A program made the position numbers and the translations under genes. Shown here piece by piece: positions 28,917 through 37,758 of a stretch of 64,000 nt of DNA. The notes below the pieces were generated by a model, which saw only the letters and a program-made list of their open reading frames with translations, ran no database searches and was not told where the DNA came from. The number at the start of each line of letters is the position of its first letter. The stretch's first letter is position 1. Source of the DNA: DAOQVR01 sp035341665 (GTDB taxonomy: Bacteria; Chloroflexota; Anaerolineae; JAAYZQ01); assembly GCA_035341665.1 (NCBI GenBank), contig DAOQVR010000004.1, forward strand, positions 186,001-250,000. The letters are read 5' to 3'.

Positions 28917-29945
28917 TCAGGGCAGCACCAGGATCTTGGCGCACTCTGCGCCGCTTTTGCCCAGCTCAAAGGCATCCACCACCTCAGCGAGGGGAAATCG
29001 GTGAGTGACAACCGGCAGAAGGTCCACAAGCCGCCTCGACATGAAGGTCAGGGTCTTGGGAAAAAAGTGAGGACTCCCGCTGGAGCCGATGATCGTGGTG
29101 CGCTCGAAAATGGCCCTGCCGATTTCGATGGGGATCGTGCGCCCGGCGCTCTGCCCGATCAGCACGATGCGCCCCTGCTTAGCGACAACGCCCAGCGTCG
29201 CCGCCAGCGCCCCGTTGCTGCCGGAGCACTCCAGAACCAGCGTCGCCCCTCGGCCCCCCGTGTGGTCCAACACCTGCTCTACCAGGTCCCCCGCCGCCGG
29301 GTCCACAACCACGTCGGCACCCAAGTCCCGCGCCATCTGGCGGCGAAAGGCCAGGGGCTCCACGATGATCACCATTGCGCCCGATGCTTTGCATGACAAC
29401 ATGGCAAACAGGCCAACCGGACCGGCGCCAAACACTACCACTCGGTCGTGGGGCGCCGCACCCCCGCCCGATCCCCATACGCCGTGGTAGGCAACCGACA
29501 CCGGCTCCACCAACGCAGCTTCCTCGTAGCCCACATTCTCCGGGATCCGGAACAGGCGCTCGGCTCGCGCCAAGGTGTACTCGGCCATACCCCCCGCGTT
29601 CGCCCACGAAAAGCCGTACAGCTCCTTGTCAGGGCACATGTTCGGCTCCATCCCATCCTTGCAGTTGTCACAGACATGGCACGCAATCGGCACCTCTGCC
29701 ACCACCCGGTCACCCTGTGAGAACGACCGGACGTCACTGCCCACCTCCACAACCTGGCCGGCCCACTCGTGGCCGGGGATGAAAGGAAAGGTGCCCTCCT
29801 TGTTGCTCCCCTCCCACATATGGACGTCAGTTCCACACACGCCGGCAGCCTTGACGCGGATCAATACCTCGTTGCCCGCTGGACGCGGCTCCTGGACTTG
29901 CCCCAAGCGCAGGTCATACACACCATGCAAAATCGCCGCTTTCAC
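28917..29945 (-). CDS. Zn-dependent alcohol/polyol dehydrogenase (sorbitol/threonine dehydrogenase type)
   Basis: 342 residues, GTG 29945 behind AAGGAGGAG. MDR architecture: catalytic-zinc CGTDVHMWEG and GHEWAGQ, structural-zinc loop CHVCDNCKDGMEPNMC, Rossmann turn GAGPVGLFA. The length is typical. First enzyme gene after the regulator, so likely the entry oxidation of the inducing polyol to a ketose with NAD(P). Confidence 0.85.
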   Translation of the reverse strand: MKAAILHGVYDLRLGQVQEPRPAGNEVLIRVKAAGVCGTDVHMWEGSNKEGTFPFIPGHEWAGQVVEVGSDVRSFSQGDRVVAEVPIACHVCDNCKDGMEPNMCPDKELYGFSWANAGGMAEYTLARAERLFRIPENVGYEEAALVEPVSVAYHGVWGSGGGAAPHDRVVVFGAGPVGLFAMLSCKASGAMVIIVEPLAFRRQMARDLGADVVVDPAAGDLVEQVLDHTGGRGATLVLECSGSNGALAATLGVVAKQGRIVLIGQSAGRTIPIEIGRAIFERTTIIGSSGSPHFFPKTLTFMSRRLVDLLPVVTHRFPLAEVVDAFELGKSGAECAKILVLP

Positions 29946-29993
29946 GATCGGACTCCTCCTTGGTTCTGATCTCTTTCCTGGCTGCGTCCCGCC

Positions 29994-31040
29994 TCACACC
30001 CCACGGCTGCCGAACTCACCCGACGACGCGCGCACCACCAGCTCTCCATGGATTGCTACGTTGCGGTCGGGCGATGCACTCTCACCGTCATCCGACAGGA
30101 GCGCCAGCACCCGGTCGATCGCTTTCCGGCCCATCTCGGCAATCGGCTGCGCGATCGTCGTCAGCGGGGGATCGCAGAGCTGCGCAAAGGGAATGTCGTC
30201 AAAGCCCACCACCGTCATCTCCCCGGGCACCGCCACCCCCCCTCGCCGGGCGGCATCGATCAGGCCGATGGCCGTGAGATCGTTGTAGCAAAAGACTGCG
30301 CTGGGCGGCTCATCCATCGACAGCAGCACCGGCAGAGCCTGCTGCCCGCCGTCTATGTCTCCCGTGCCCCGAACCACCAGCGAGGGCGAGTAGGCGATGC
30401 CCGCCTCGGACAGCGCCTGGCGGTAGCCCGCCATGCGTTCCTTGTTGTCGTTTCGATCGGGGGGCGAGGTCACATAGGCGATCCGCCGGTGTCCCCTCTC
30501 GACGAGGTGCGACGTGGCTACCTGGCCTCCATGCCGGTTGTCCACCCCGACCGAAAAGACCAGCCGCTCGCTCGGATCGACCAGGCTGTTGATCACCACC
30601 AACGGCACCCGCATTCGCTCCAGCTGCCCCTTGTACAGCGCTCCGGCCCGCGACGAGGCGATGATCACCCCATCGACCCGGCGGGACTGCAGCATCCGCG
30701 CCGCCGCCACCTCGCGCTCCGGTACGTCATCGGAGCTTGCCAGGATCACCACGTAGCCCTCATCGTGCGCCGCCGACTCGATCGTGTGCACGAGCGCCCC
30801 AATGAAAGGATCCTTCAGTGTCGTCACAACCACGCCGATGATATGCGTCCGGCCGCGCACCAGGGCCTGCGCAGCGGCATCCGGGACGTAGCCCAAGCGC
30901 TCGGCCGCAGCCATCACCCGCCGGCGCGTCTCATCGCTAATGCTCGCTTCGGCCACCCGGTTCAGGACAAACGACACCGTGGTCTGCGAAACGCCCGCTT
31001 CCCGGGCAACGTCATAGGAGGTGATCCGGCGCCCAGCCAT
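29994..31040 (-). CDS. LacI-family transcriptional regulator
   Basis: 348 residues from ATG 31040 (GGGAG six bases upstream). The N-terminal helix-turn-helix RRITSYDVAREAGVSQTTVS and hinge helix are followed by a periplasmic-binding-protein-like sensor domain (HIIGVVVTTLKDPFIGALV, GFDDIPFAQLCDPPLTTI). Such regulators release DNA on binding a sugar or polyol. It is the first gene of the minus-strand operon (b-dehydrogenase 48 bp downstream), and palindromic operators overlap the transcription start. Autorepression and control of the whole operon is the simplest reading. Confidence 0.92.
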   Translation of the reverse strand: MAGRRITSYDVAREAGVSQTTVSFVLNRVAEASISDETRRRVMAAAERLGYVPDAAAQALVRGRTHIIGVVVTTLKDPFIGALVHTIESAAHDEGYVVILASSDDVPEREVAAARMLQSRRVDGVIIASSRAGALYKGQLERMRVPLVVINSLVDPSERLVFSVGVDNRHGGQVATSHLVERGHRRIAYVTSPPDRNDNKERMAGYRQALSEAGIAYSPSLVVRGTGDIDGGQQALPVLLSMDEPPSAVFCYNDLTAIGLIDAARRGGVAVPGEMTVVGFDDIPFAQLCDPPLTTIAQPIAEMGRKAIDRVLALLSDDGESASPDRNVAIHGELVVRASSGEFGSRGV

Positions 31041-31062
31041 GGCTTCTCCCAAACGAACGCTG

Positions 31063-31089
31063 AGTAATGCGCATTACTAATGCCCATTA
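31063..31089 (-). promoter_or_regulatory. Tandem palindromic operators for the LacI-family regulator
   Basis: AGTAATGCGCATTACT (31063-31078) is a perfect 16-bp palindrome with a central CG, the hallmark of LacI-family sites. A second, imperfect site TAATGCCCATTA (31078-31089) shares one base with it. They lie between the -10 element and the regulator start codon. Confidence 0.8.
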
Positions 31090-31091
31090 CC

Positions 31092-31120
31092 TATCTATCA
31101 CAGCTCAGTGTGGGTGTCAA
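31092..31120 (-). promoter_or_regulatory. Promoter of the lacI catabolic operon
   Basis: Minus-strand TTGACA (31120-31115), 17 bp, TAGATA (31097-31092). The predicted start near 31085 falls inside the operator pair. Confidence 0.8.
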
Positions 31121-31166
31121 ATCATGGATGGGTCAAGTCAGACCGCAGAGTGAAAGCGGCCCGCCT

Positions 31167-31260
31167 ACCTCAATCGCCGAAGGGCTCCGACCAAGGCGAA
31201 GGGGGCCCGGTTCACCTCGATCGCCGAAGGTCTCCGACCGAGGCGAGGGAGGCCCGGGCC
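31167..31260. repeat. Two tandem 47-bp repeats
   Basis: Copies at 31167-31213 and 31214-31260 share ACCTC(A/G)ATCGCCGAAGG and CTCCGACC(A/G)AGGCGA. Each can fold through TCGCC/GGCGA. They follow the stop of the membrane-protein gene (31271) on the minus strand and could act as its terminator. Confidence 0.65.
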
Positions 31261-31270
31261 CCTCACTACC

Positions 31271-32878
31271 TCACGGCTGCGGCGGCGACCCCGCGTCGGG
31301 CGGGATCGGCACGCCGTCCGGAATGCTCTTCAGGTCGGAGCACGGCACAGGCTTGACGTCCCTCCAGGCATAGCCGCGCTCCGTGAAGGTCTCAATCGTG
31401 TCGATCCAGCGCTTTTCGCCCCGCTCCAGCAGGTAGATGTGAGGGCTGTCATAGCACTTGAGCAGGATGGGCGGCGGCTGCTCCGAGACGATCCGCTGTA
31501 CTGGCAGCGGCAGGGCCTCCACATTGCCCTGGTTCACTCCAAAGAGCCAGGGAAGTGCCACGATCATGAGCAGCGCCCACACGGCATAGGCGACGGTCCC
31601 CGCGCGAAAGGCGCGGTAGAGCCCTTCCTGCCACCGCCCCTCCTTGGCCCGAACCTGCAGTACCAGCAGGAGGAGCAACAGGCCGATGTTCAGCACGTTC
31701 CATCCGATGACGGCCAGCCGGTTTGGCGTGAGCCGGTCCATGGCCGTGCGGTAGACGATGGCAGATAGCGCATAGAGGCTGACCACCGTGGCCAGCGCTG
31801 CCACCGCGCATATGCCCAGCCGAAGCCAGCGGCCCACCCCGGGTGAGACGGCTGCCCGGCGCACCGGCGTGGCACCCACCAACAAGGCGACGACCGCAAA
31901 AAGCATGGCGTTGTAGATGATCAACACGTCGCGGTTCTCGAAGGGTGCCCGGAAGTTGAAGGGGATGAAGGCCAGGTAGACCGCCAGCACCACCAGGCTC
32001 AGGGGCAGGAGCACACGCATCAGCAGCGCGATGAGCTTGCTCAGGCCCTCTTCAAAAGACTGCTCGGCAGGTGCTTCCGCCGGATTGTAGATCACGGCTG
32101 CAGCCACTACCACGATCAACCCCGCTCCACCGGCGAGGAAGAGCCGCATGACCACCTCCGGCAGCTCAATCGTCAGCGCCCGGAACAGGCCGGCCGTGAT
32201 GGCTGTGAGCAGTCCGCCCGCGATGGCAAATAGCCCGGCCAGGATGAACACCTCCAACGACTTGATCAGGAAGCAGAAGCGGTTCTCCGGGTCGCGATGC
32301 CGCGCCATCAGGACGAGACCCACGCCCGCCCACGACAGCAGGGGCAGGTGGATCGCCATCAGGGTGAGATATTGCTGCTGGAACGGCATACTGCCCGTCT
32401 GCCGGTAGGTCAGCAGCACGTACGCGGCCGCCGCCAGGAGCGACGCCCCCACCGCCACGCTGAGCCCCCACCGTCGGCGCCCTACCGCCGTAATGAAGGC
32501 CAGCACGAAGAGCGCGGCTATCGGCCCGGCCAGCACAAGCGCTGCCGGCCCAAAGGTCCGATCGCTCCCGCGCAGGGCGACCATCAATATCCGGAAGCGG
32601 TCGTCCGTCAGCCACCAGAGCAGCAGGCCGTTCGCCACCGCCAGCGGCAGAGCCCAACCCCACGCGACGGCATACTCCTTCGCCTTGACGGCCGCGTCCC
32701 GCAGTCGGTAGAACCATGCCGCCAGCAGCAGGTTTCCCGGCGACTGTGCGTGTGCGTCATGCACCGCCTCCTTGAAGGCGCCTACCTCGCCGGCGCCCAG
32801 CGCTGCTCGATAGGTCTCCTCCATTCGTTCCGCATCCCCGGCAAGCGCCACTACCCTCTCATGATAGGTCATGGTCAT
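31271..32878 (-). CDS. Polytopic membrane protein of unknown function
   Basis: 535 residues from ATG 32878 (GGAGGAC directly upstream). A soluble head of about 70 residues is followed by roughly 12 hydrophobic segments to about residue 460. The tail of about 70 residues is soluble, with PHIYLLERGEKRWIDTIETF, a short motif also found at the ends of secreted Chloroflexota proteins. Distant resemblance to DUF4153-type membrane proteins is possible. It has its own consensus promoter and no partner genes. The sequence does not suggest a substrate. Confidence 0.65.
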   Translation of the reverse strand: MTMTYHERVVALAGDAERMEETYRAALGAGEVGAFKEAVHDAHAQSPGNLLLAAWFYRLRDAAVKAKEYAVAWGWALPLAVANGLLLWWLTDDRFRILMVALRGSDRTFGPAALVLAGPIAALFVLAFITAVGRRRWGLSVAVGASLLAAAAYVLLTYRQTGSMPFQQQYLTLMAIHLPLLSWAGVGLVLMARHRDPENRFCFLIKSLEVFILAGLFAIAGGLLTAITAGLFRALTIELPEVVMRLFLAGGAGLIVVVAAAVIYNPAEAPAEQSFEEGLSKLIALLMRVLLPLSLVVLAVYLAFIPFNFRAPFENRDVLIIYNAMLFAVVALLVGATPVRRAAVSPGVGRWLRLGICAVAALATVVSLYALSAIVYRTAMDRLTPNRLAVIGWNVLNIGLLLLLLVLQVRAKEGRWQEGLYRAFRAGTVAYAVWALLMIVALPWLFGVNQGNVEALPLPVQRIVSEQPPPILLKCYDSPHIYLLERGEKRWIDTIETFTERGYAWRDVKPVPCSDLKSIPDGVPIPPDAGSPPQP

Positions 32879-32987
32879 GTCCTCCGGTTTACGTAGACTT
32901 CTTACGGCCGGCGGCTTTGCGCCTCCCTCGGGCACCAAACCTCCGTGCCCTTGCCACACCGTAAGCCTAACTTCCTTAGGTGTCTAC

Positions 32988-33016
32988 ATCATAGCAGGTC
33001 GTGGGATACGTGTCAA
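32988..33016 (-). promoter_or_regulatory. Consensus promoter of the membrane-protein gene
   Basis: Minus-strand TTGACA (33016-33011), 17 bp, TATGAT (32993-32988). The leader is about 110 bases. The rest of the gap up to 33367 holds nothing I can identify. Confidence 0.8.
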
Positions 33017-33367
33017 GTGCAGCTCTTGCTTGTGCTGGGGTGCCAGCGCGCGACTCCGGCCTATCGCAAACGGGGCGCGCCAAAGGAAGTAGGTGATAGT
33101 CGTTTCTGGAAAAACGGGTGTTTGGGACAGTACCTCGAAAACCGTGGCACAGTGTCAGAGCTCGCGAAGCCACCACCGGGGCCGGCGCCAGGCAGCAGAG
33201 CCCTCTAGGGGCACTGTGCCGCGACCACAGCCATGTCGGTCGAGCAGAGCGGGTTTCGCTATCCGCTCGGTCGAATGTCACCTGGGCGACGTCGCTGGGC
33301 ATCCGGCCGCACCTGAGCCTGGCGCTCGGCGAGCAGCCCGCTCCCCTTCGGCCGCATGCCGGCGTCC

Positions 33368-33865
33368 CTACTGCTGGCGCGTGCCGTCCGGCAGCGTGGC
33401 GCCCCGCAGGCTGCCTACCTCCGCCAGCTGCCCAGGGGTCACCAGAGCCCCCTCGAGGTTGGCTTCCATCAGCCGCGCGCCACCCAGCCTCGCGCCGCGC
33501 AGGTCGGCCTGCCGCAGGTCGGCGCCCCTCAGGTTCGCATACTCCAAACTCGCCCCGACCAGCTTCGCCTCCCGCAGGGCGGCGCCGGCGAGGTCTGCCT
33601 CGTTCAGGTTGGCTCCCGAGAGGTCGGCTTGGCACAGGTTCGCCTGAGCGAGCGTCGCACTGCTCAGGCCAGCCCTCGCCAGCCTGGCTCCGCACATGTA
33701 TGCCCGGCCTAGATCGGCCGCCCTCAGGTCAATCTCGTCCAGCGTGGCCCCGTTAAGGTCCGCGCCTGCGAGCCGGCAGCCGGCAAAGCAGCGCCGCCCG
33801 CCCCTATACTCGGCCGCCAGGCGCCAGGTCCCAAACCGGGCGCTCAGCTTGTCCACTTGGCTCAC
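33368..33865 (-). CDS. Pentapeptide-repeat protein
   Basis: 165 residues. From about residue 30 to 140 the sequence runs in A(D/N)LxxA pentapeptide units (LAGADLNGATLDEIDLRAADL, broken up here as LAGADL, NGATL, DEIDL, RAADL and so on). This folds as a right-handed quadrilateral beta-helix. The ATG overlaps the stop of the upstream ABC exporter gene by 4 bp, so it is translationally coupled to it. Pentapeptide proteins can mimic DNA and protect gyrase (Qnr, MfpA), but many have other or unknown roles; coupling to an exporter hints at an accessory resistance or export function. Confidence 0.85.
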   Translation of the reverse strand: MSQVDKLSARFGTWRLAAEYRGGRRCFAGCRLAGADLNGATLDEIDLRAADLGRAYMCGARLARAGLSSATLAQANLCQADLSGANLNEADLAGAALREAKLVGASLEYANLRGADLRQADLRGARLGGARLMEANLEGALVTPGQLAEVGSLRGATLPDGTRQQ

Positions 33866-35694
33866 GGCGACTCCCCCTCCCCGCCAACCACCATTTCTCG
33901 GAAGTGCTCCACATACTCCATCGACTGGTGGCGGAAATAGGTGTTGTACAGCTCTGCGTAATGCCCACCGCCCGCCATCAGACCCTCATGCGTGCCCTCC
34001 TCGATGATCTGGCCTTCCTTCATCACGATGATCCGGTCGGCATGCCGCACGGTAGACAGCCGGTGCGCAATCAGAATCGCGGTCCGGTCGCGCATCACCG
34101 TCTCCAAACCCTCCTGAATCTGCGCTTCGGTGAAGGGGTCTACACTCGCCGTAGCTTCGTCCAGGACAAAGATCGCCGGGTCGCGCAGCAGCACGCGCGC
34201 CAAAGCCACGAGCTGCCGCTGTCCCATGGACAGGTTCGCTCCCCGCTCGCCTGCGTCCGTGTCCAGCCCGTCAGCCAGCGCGCTCAGCCACTCCCCGTTG
34301 CTGATACTCATCGCCGTCTCGCGCACCTGCTCGTCCGTCGCATCGGGCCGGCCGTAGCGGATGTTGTCGCGCACAGTTCCCGAAAACAGGAACGGCTCCT
34401 GCGGCACCACGCCAATGTGCCGCCGGTACTGCCCCAGGTCGAGCCGCCGGATGTCCCGTCCGTCAACCAGCAGCTCGCCCCCCTGGAACTCGTAGAAGCG
34501 TGCAATCAGGCGCGCCACGCTGCTCTTTCCGGCCCCGGTGTGGCCGACCAGCGCGACCGTCTCCCGTGGCCGGATGTGCAGGTCAAAATCGCTCAGCACT
34601 TCCTCCGTACCAGTATAGGTGAGCCGCAGGTGCCGGAACTCAACCTCGCCCTCCAGCCGCTCCACAGGCTCGGACGCCTCCTGGATCACCTTGGGCTCGG
34701 CGTCGATCAGGGCAAAGGCCCTCTCTGCCGCCGAGAGCCCGTCCTGGAACTGGCTCCAGAAAGATGCGATGCTCGCCATCGGCCACCAGTAGAACCCCAC
34801 CGCCTGCATGAAGAGGTACCAGTCGCCGGGGCCCAGGCCGCGCCGGGTCGCGAGTCCCCCCGCGTATAGCAGCGCCGCAATGCCCGCCCCGGTAGCGATC
34901 CCCAGTACCGGGAAGATGCTGTTCAGCGTCAGCCCACGGCGCAGCCCCACCTGGTAGGCCTGCCGGTTGTTGTCCAGGAACGTCCGATAAATGGCCTGCT
35001 CCTGCCGGAAGCTCTTGGCCACCATGATCCCGCTCACCGACTCCTGGATCTGCGCATTGATCTTGGCTGTTACCCGCCGGGCATGCTGCGTGACGCGCCG
35101 AGCAATCCGCCGGAAGCTGAGTGCGACTGCCACCGCCAGTGGCGTCATCGCCAACAGCAGCAGCGTCAGCCCGGCGTTGATGCTCAGCAGCCATGCAGAC
35201 AGGATGGCGACCACCAGCACCTGGCTTAGCAGGCTCATCGTCAGAGTCACAACTTCAGAAAAGTCCTGCGTGTCCGACGTGACCCGGCTAACAACCTTGC
35301 CCGACGGGTGCTGGTCAAAGAAGGAGAGGTCGTTATGGATAACCGCGGCAAAGACGTCCTCGCGGAGCCGGAGCACCACGTTGCCGATCACGCGCGCCGA
35401 CAACCACTGCTGGGTAAAGTTGAACCCCCAAGCCGCCGCACCCAGCAGCAGGAGCCCTCCCGCCAGCATCAGGAGCGTCGGCGTCGAGGCGTCCTGGCCC
35501 ACGCGGTCGATCGCCTTCGAGATAAGGATCGGCCCGCCCGTGCCGGCAGCCGAGTTCAGCGCCAGCGCCAGTCCGACGAGAGTCATCTGCCGCCCATAGG
35601 GCCGGAAGTAGCCCACGATACGTCCCAGCAACTCCCGGTCCCCGTACGACCGGTCGTATGCCTCCGAGTCGAGCCCGTCCAGCACGAATCCCAT
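33862..35694 (-). CDS. Heterodimeric ABC exporter half (canonical ATPase site)
   Basis: 610 residues: six membrane segments (about 35-330), then the nucleotide-binding domain. Walker A GHTGAGKSS, signature LSMGQRQLVALARVLL, Walker B FVLDEATASVD with the catalytic Glu. The ATG at 35694 directly abuts the stop of the partner gene. The signature has Met for the second Gly, while Walker B is intact: the complement of its partner, as in asymmetric exporters such as TM287/288 or BmrCD. Likely a drug or lipid exporter of the plasma membrane. Confidence 0.92.
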   Translation of the reverse strand: MGFVLDGLDSEAYDRSYGDRELLGRIVGYFRPYGRQMTLVGLALALNSAAGTGGPILISKAIDRVGQDASTPTLLMLAGGLLLLGAAAWGFNFTQQWLSARVIGNVVLRLREDVFAAVIHNDLSFFDQHPSGKVVSRVTSDTQDFSEVVTLTMSLLSQVLVVAILSAWLLSINAGLTLLLLAMTPLAVAVALSFRRIARRVTQHARRVTAKINAQIQESVSGIMVAKSFRQEQAIYRTFLDNNRQAYQVGLRRGLTLNSIFPVLGIATGAGIAALLYAGGLATRRGLGPGDWYLFMQAVGFYWWPMASIASFWSQFQDGLSAAERAFALIDAEPKVIQEASEPVERLEGEVEFRHLRLTYTGTEEVLSDFDLHIRPRETVALVGHTGAGKSSVARLIARFYEFQGGELLVDGRDIRRLDLGQYRRHIGVVPQEPFLFSGTVRDNIRYGRPDATDEQVRETAMSISNGEWLSALADGLDTDAGERGANLSMGQRQLVALARVLLRDPAIFVLDEATASVDPFTEAQIQEGLETVMRDRTAILIAHRLSTVRHADRIIVMKEGQIIEEGTHEGLMAGGGHYAELYNTYFRHQSMEYVEHFREMVVGGEGESP

Positions 35695-37500
35695 CTACTC
35701 ACACCTGGCAAAGATGCGGCAATACTCGGGGCTGCGCGCCAGCAGCTCCTCATGCGTGCCCTGGTCCACCAGCCGCCCGCCGCGCAGCACCAAGATTCGG
35801 TCTGCCCATCGTATCTGGCTCAGCCGGTGCGTAATGAGGAAGGTCGTGCGCTGGCTGCTGATGCGGCGCATTGCCCGCTGGATGTCGTCCTCCGTGGCGC
35901 TGTCGATCGCGCTCGTGCTGTCGTCCAGGATCAGGATGCGCGGGTTGGTCAGGAAGGCGCGCGCGATCGCCACGCGCTGCCGCTGCCCGCCCGATAGCGT
36001 CACCCCCCGCTCCCCCACCTCAGTCAGGTAGCCATTGTGAAAGCTCGTGATGAACTCGTGCGCCTGCGCCTCGGCGGCTGCCTGCCTGACCTGCTCCATC
36101 GTCGCGCCGGCACTGCCGAACGATATGTTCTCCGCCAGCGTGCGCGAAAAGAGAAAGACGTCTTGCTCGATGGTTGATATCTGCGAGCGCAGCGACTCCA
36201 GGTTCCAATCCTGGACATCGACTCCGTCGACCAGCACCCGCCCACTGTCGGCGTCAAAGATGCGGTTGATAAGACGGGTCAGCGTCGTCTTGCCTGAGCC
36301 CGTCTGCCCTACGATCGCGATCGTCTCCCCCGGCTTCGCCGTGAACGAGACGTCCTTCAGTACCGCAAAGCCTTCGCCGGCCTCCCCTGCGCGGCTCCCG
36401 TTGAAGCGGTAGCTCACATTCTCGAACGTCACCTCCCCACGGATGGACCGGGCGATCCCAGCCGGGTTCTCGTCCAGCTCCGTCTCCGTGTTGATCGTCT
36501 CCAGGATGCGACTGCCGCTTGCGACGCCCAGCTGCACAAGGTTGAAGGTAAAGATCGAGATAAAGGTAGGGAACCTCAGCGCATTCATCAACCCCATGAA
36601 GGAGATCACCTGGCCCAGCGAGAGGCTGCCCGCCCGCCACAGCAGAAGTCCGTGCAGCAGCGCCGCTGCCCAGGCCACGGTAAAGACCAGCAGGGGCAAG
36701 TAACGCGCCTGTATGCCTCCTTGCTTCACAAAGTGGTCGCGGTAGCGGCGCGCATTGCCGGTGAACTTGTCCCACTCGTACCGCTCCTGGGCATTGGCCT
36801 TGACTACCTCGATCCCGGCGATGGCCTCCGCCAGGCCGGCGTTCATGGTGCCGAATTGCTCGCGGAGCGCAATGCTGACCGGGTTCAGCCGCCGGTTATA
36901 GTCCACCAGGGTTACGCCCAACAGCACCAGGAACACCGCCGGCACCAGGAGGAGCCTGGCGTCAAGCGAGGCGATCAAGAAGAGGGGGACCACCGTGCCC
37001 ATGGCTGAGTCGGTGATCAGCATCAGACCCGGGTTGAACATCAGGTTCAGCATGCGCACGTCGTTGGTCGCGCGCGCCATGATATCGCCGATCCGCTGCC
37101 GGCCGTGAAAGGTCTGGCTCTTGCCCAGCAAACTGGCGTACAGTTCGTCGCGCGTGTCGCGCTCGATGCCCTGTGCCAGGAACTCGGCCGCGTAATTCCG
37201 CAGCAGCCCGGTCAGCCCCTGCCCCGCTGCAAAACCGGCGGTCGCGAGTGCGACGGCCAGGAGCGCTCCAGTGCCCCAATCGGGAGCCGCAATCACGTCG
37301 AAGGCGCGGCCGATGTTGACCTGCACCGAGCTATAAAAGTAGTTGTTGGCGATGGCCGCAAGTAGCATGCCCAAGGGAAGATGCGGGTAGCGCAGCGCGT
37401 GGGACACTACCCAGCGCACCGTCCCAGAGCGGTTGAAGCGCCGCTCCCCTTCCGGCCGGAACTCTCTTCGTATCGTCAAGGCAGGGACCTTCGCCGGCAT
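35695..37500 (-). CDS. Heterodimeric ABC exporter half (degenerate ATPase site)
   Basis: 601 residues from ATG 37500; an in-frame TTG exists at 37527 and neither has a clear ribosome site. Six membrane segments, then Walker A GQTGSGKTT, signature LSGGQRQRVAIARAF, and Walker B LILDDSTSAID, where the catalytic Glu is Asp. So this half supplies the good signature and a poor hydrolytic site. With the next gene it forms an asymmetric exporter. First gene of a three-gene operon (two ABC halves, pentapeptide protein). Confidence 0.9.
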   Translation of the reverse strand: MPAKVPALTIRREFRPEGERRFNRSGTVRWVVSHALRYPHLPLGMLLAAIANNYFYSSVQVNIGRAFDVIAAPDWGTGALLAVALATAGFAAGQGLTGLLRNYAAEFLAQGIERDTRDELYASLLGKSQTFHGRQRIGDIMARATNDVRMLNLMFNPGLMLITDSAMGTVVPLFLIASLDARLLLVPAVFLVLLGVTLVDYNRRLNPVSIALREQFGTMNAGLAEAIAGIEVVKANAQERYEWDKFTGNARRYRDHFVKQGGIQARYLPLLVFTVAWAAALLHGLLLWRAGSLSLGQVISFMGLMNALRFPTFISIFTFNLVQLGVASGSRILETINTETELDENPAGIARSIRGEVTFENVSYRFNGSRAGEAGEGFAVLKDVSFTAKPGETIAIVGQTGSGKTTLTRLINRIFDADSGRVLVDGVDVQDWNLESLRSQISTIEQDVFLFSRTLAENISFGSAGATMEQVRQAAAEAQAHEFITSFHNGYLTEVGERGVTLSGGQRQRVAIARAFLTNPRILILDDSTSAIDSATEDDIQRAMRRISSQRTTFLITHRLSQIRWADRILVLRGGRLVDQGTHEELLARSPEYCRIFARCE

Positions 37501-37691
37501 CTTACTGCCAAAGCGGCGCCGGCGCAAGCGACAGGAGGGCCGCAGGCGCTGCTGGCCGGTGTGGTGGGGGATAGCCCTGTCCCAAAGGCCTCCAGGGACA
37601 TGGGGAGCAAGGGGGCGCCGGAAGCCTCCGCAGCCGGCCCTCGCGGCGGTCCGATACTACCCCTCGGGGTTTTTCCTCTCGCCTCATTGGC

Positions 37692-37700
37692 TGGTATACT
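37692..37700 (+). promoter_or_regulatory. Extended -10 promoter for the FtsX-permease operon
   Basis: TGGTATACT (TATACT at 37695-37700) lies about 58 bp before the ATG at 37759. No good -35, which extended -10 promoters can lack. Confidence 0.5.
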
Positions 37701-37758
37701 GCCTGCCGGTCAACTCTCGCGCCCGTGCGCGTAGCTGGAATGCAGAGCGAGTGCCTCT

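Noticed and set aside
33118..33756. + strand frames opposite the pentapeptide gene
   Set aside because: Their repeats are the reverse complement of the pentapeptide units.
37659..37674. CCCCTCGGGG followed by TTTTT as a terminator
   Set aside because: The stem is only 4-5 bp and no + strand gene lies upstream to be terminated.
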